Assembly (NCBI GenBank): GCA_022706165.1
Contig: JAKJDA010000028.1
Coordinates: 1-14,858, forward strand
Direction of reading: 5' to 3'
Origin: Candidatus Hydrogenedentota bacterium
GTDB taxonomy: Bacteria; Hydrogenedentota; Hydrogenedentia; Hydrogenedentales; SLHB01
DNA length: 14,858 nt
Part shown: in pieces, positions 13,773 to 14,858 of the stretch
Numbering within the stretch: the first letter of the stretch is position 1
Layout of the letters: each line of letters begins with the position of its first letter
Notes under the pieces: model-generated
Told to the model about the DNA's origin: nothing
What the model saw: only the letters and a program-made list of their open reading frames with translations
Database searches by the model: none
Translations under genes and position numbers: made by a program

Positions 13773-14858
13773 ATGAAGAAAGAGTTGAGTCCCAAGGACG
13801 TAATGAAGCTAATCAAAGAAGAGGACGTGAAATTCGTGGATTTCCGCTTCATGGATTTTCCCGGCCTCATGCAGCACTTCACCTACCCCGTCCGCGAGTT
13901 TTCGGAAGACGCGTTCGAAGAAGGCCTGGGCTTCGACGGTTCGAGCATTCGCGGCTGGCAGGCGATCAACGAGTCCGACATGCTTGTCCTGCCGGACCCC
14001 TCGACGGCGGTCATCGACCCCTTCGCGGAATTCAAAACGGTCATCCTATATTGCAACATTCTCGACCCGATCACGAAGGAGCGTTATTCGCGCTGCCCGC
14101 GCAACATCTCCCAAAAGGCCGAGAACTACCTCGTGTCGACCGGCATCGCCGACACCGTTTTCTTCGGGCCAGAGGCCGAATTCTTCATTTTCGACGACAT
14201 TCGCTTCGACAGCGCATCGAACTGCGGCTACTATTTCATCGACAGCGTCGAAGGCATCTGGAACTCGGGGCGCGAAGAGTATCCGAACCTCGGGTACAAG
14301 CTGCGCCATAAGGAAGGCTACTTCCCCGTTCCGCCTGCGGATTCCCAGCAAGACCTGCGCAGCCGCATGGTCGAGAACATGCTGAAAATGGGCCTCGAAG
14401 TCGAATGCCACCACCACGAAGTGGCCACCGCCGGCCAGGCCGAGATCGACCTGCGCTTCGCCCCGATGACCCAAATGGCCGACGATCTGACCCTCTTCAA
14501 GTATGCCATCAAGAACACCGCCAAGATGGCCGGCAAGACCGTTACGTTCATGCCCAAGCCCCTGTTCGGCGACAACGGTTCCGGCATGCACTGCCACCAG
14601 TCCCTGTGGAAGGGCGGCAAGCCCATGTTCGCGGGCGACAAGTACGCCGGCCTCAGCCAGGAAGCCATCTGGTACATCGGCGGTCTGCTCAAGCACGCCC
14701 CGGCCCTGTGCGCCCTGACCAACCCGACCACCAACTCCTACAAGCGTCTGGTCCCGGGATACGAAGCGCCGGTCAACCTCGTGTACTCCCAACGGAACCG
14801 CTCCGCTGCGGTCCGCATCCCCTTGTACTCGCAGAGCCCGGCGGCGAAGCGGATCGAG
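13773..14858 (+). CDS. glnA: Glutamine synthetase type I (3' truncated by window)
   Basis: Makes glutamine from glutamate, ammonia and ATP as a cytoplasmic dodecamer. The frame is open from ATG 13773 to the window end, 362 residues of an expected roughly 470. Visible motifs are GFDGSS (53-58, the Asp latch), GPEAEFF (132-138, metal-binding glutamates), a region around [10 protein letters not shown] (220-229) with further metal ligands, GSGMHCHQS (269-277) with the ATP/metal-site histidine H273, [17 protein letters not shown] (317-333, the active-site flap glutamate), and [10 protein letters not shown] (341-350). The sequence resembles GSI-beta enzymes, which are usually controlled by adenylylation of a tyrosine near residue 397; that region lies beyond the window and cannot be checked. 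GGAGG at 13763-13767, 5 nt before the ATG, sets the start. No strong promoter is seen in the 115-bp spacer, so it is probably transcribed with glnB. Confidence 0.98.
   Translation, partial: MKKELSPKDVMKLIKEEDVKFVDFRFMDFPGLMQHFTYPVREFSEDAFEEGLGFDGSSIRGWQAINESDMLVLPDPSTAVIDPFAEFKTVILYCNILDPITKERYSRCPRNISQKAENYLVSTGIADTVFFGPEAEFFIFDDIRFDSASNCGYYFIDSVEGIWNSGREEYPNLGYKLRHKEGYFPVPPADSQQDLRSRMVENMLKMGLEVECHHHEVATAGQAEIDLRFAPMTQMADDLTLFKYAIKNTAKMAGKTVTFMPKPLFGDNGSGMHCHQSLWKGGKPMFAGDKYAGLSQEAIWYIGGLLKHAPALCALTNPTTNSYKRLVPGYEAPVNLVYSQRNRSAAVRIPLYSQSPAAKRIE

Overview
This 14.9 kb window is a GC-rich bacterial chromosomal segment made of ordinary, densely packed genes. I see no insertion sequences, phage genes, tRNA or rRNA genes, or CRISPR arrays. 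The lineage cannot be fixed from the sequence. A secreted GH42-like hydrolase, an FHA-GAF-adenylate cyclase, a cysteine-rich ferredoxin and a divergent MetH together suggest an environmental anaerobe or facultative anaerobe, possibly of the Hydrogenedentota/Planctomycetota kind. That placement is a low-confidence inference.

Layout. (1) 1-565: 3' end of aspS on the + strand, closed by a textbook terminator. (2) 581-3194: an unknown secreted, membrane-anchored protein, possibly translated from a leaderless mRNA, then a secreted GH42-like glycoside hydrolase. (3) 3195-3481: no conventional gene, but a possible 18-codon ORF and what looks by eye like a three-way-junction RNA. (4) 3543-4601: rsgA, with its own promoter, converging on (5) a minus-strand pair transcribed leftward from a promoter at 7680-7708: an FHA-GAF-class III cyclase (6012-7655) followed by an Fe-S protein (4660-5943). 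(6) 7797-11423 minus: cobalamin-dependent methionine synthase metH with a TTG start and a roughly 108-nt structured leader. (7) Divergent from metH, 11667-12798 plus: a DHNA-CoA-hydrolase-like hotdog thioesterase overlapping an endonuclease III-family glycosylase that lacks the usual catalytic lysine. (8) 12799-13315: a gene-free region ending in two stacked promoters, a canonical sigma-54 -24/-12 element and a sigma-70-type element, ahead of (9) glnB (PII) and glnA (type I glutamine synthetase, cut by the window end), separated by a repeat-rich spacer.

How the parts work together. glnB-glnA form a classic nitrogen-assimilation unit whose sigma-54 element implies NtrC-type control. The cyclase and Fe-S protein are probably co-transcribed and may link cAMP signalling to redox state (inference). 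Five sigma-70-type promoters in the window share the same TTGnnn, 17 bp, TA-rich -10 layout, which supports the assigned starts. The features most worth following up are the candidate RNA at 3315-3432, the metH leader, the glnB promoter pair with the glnBA spacer repeats, and the cyclase/Fe-S pair.
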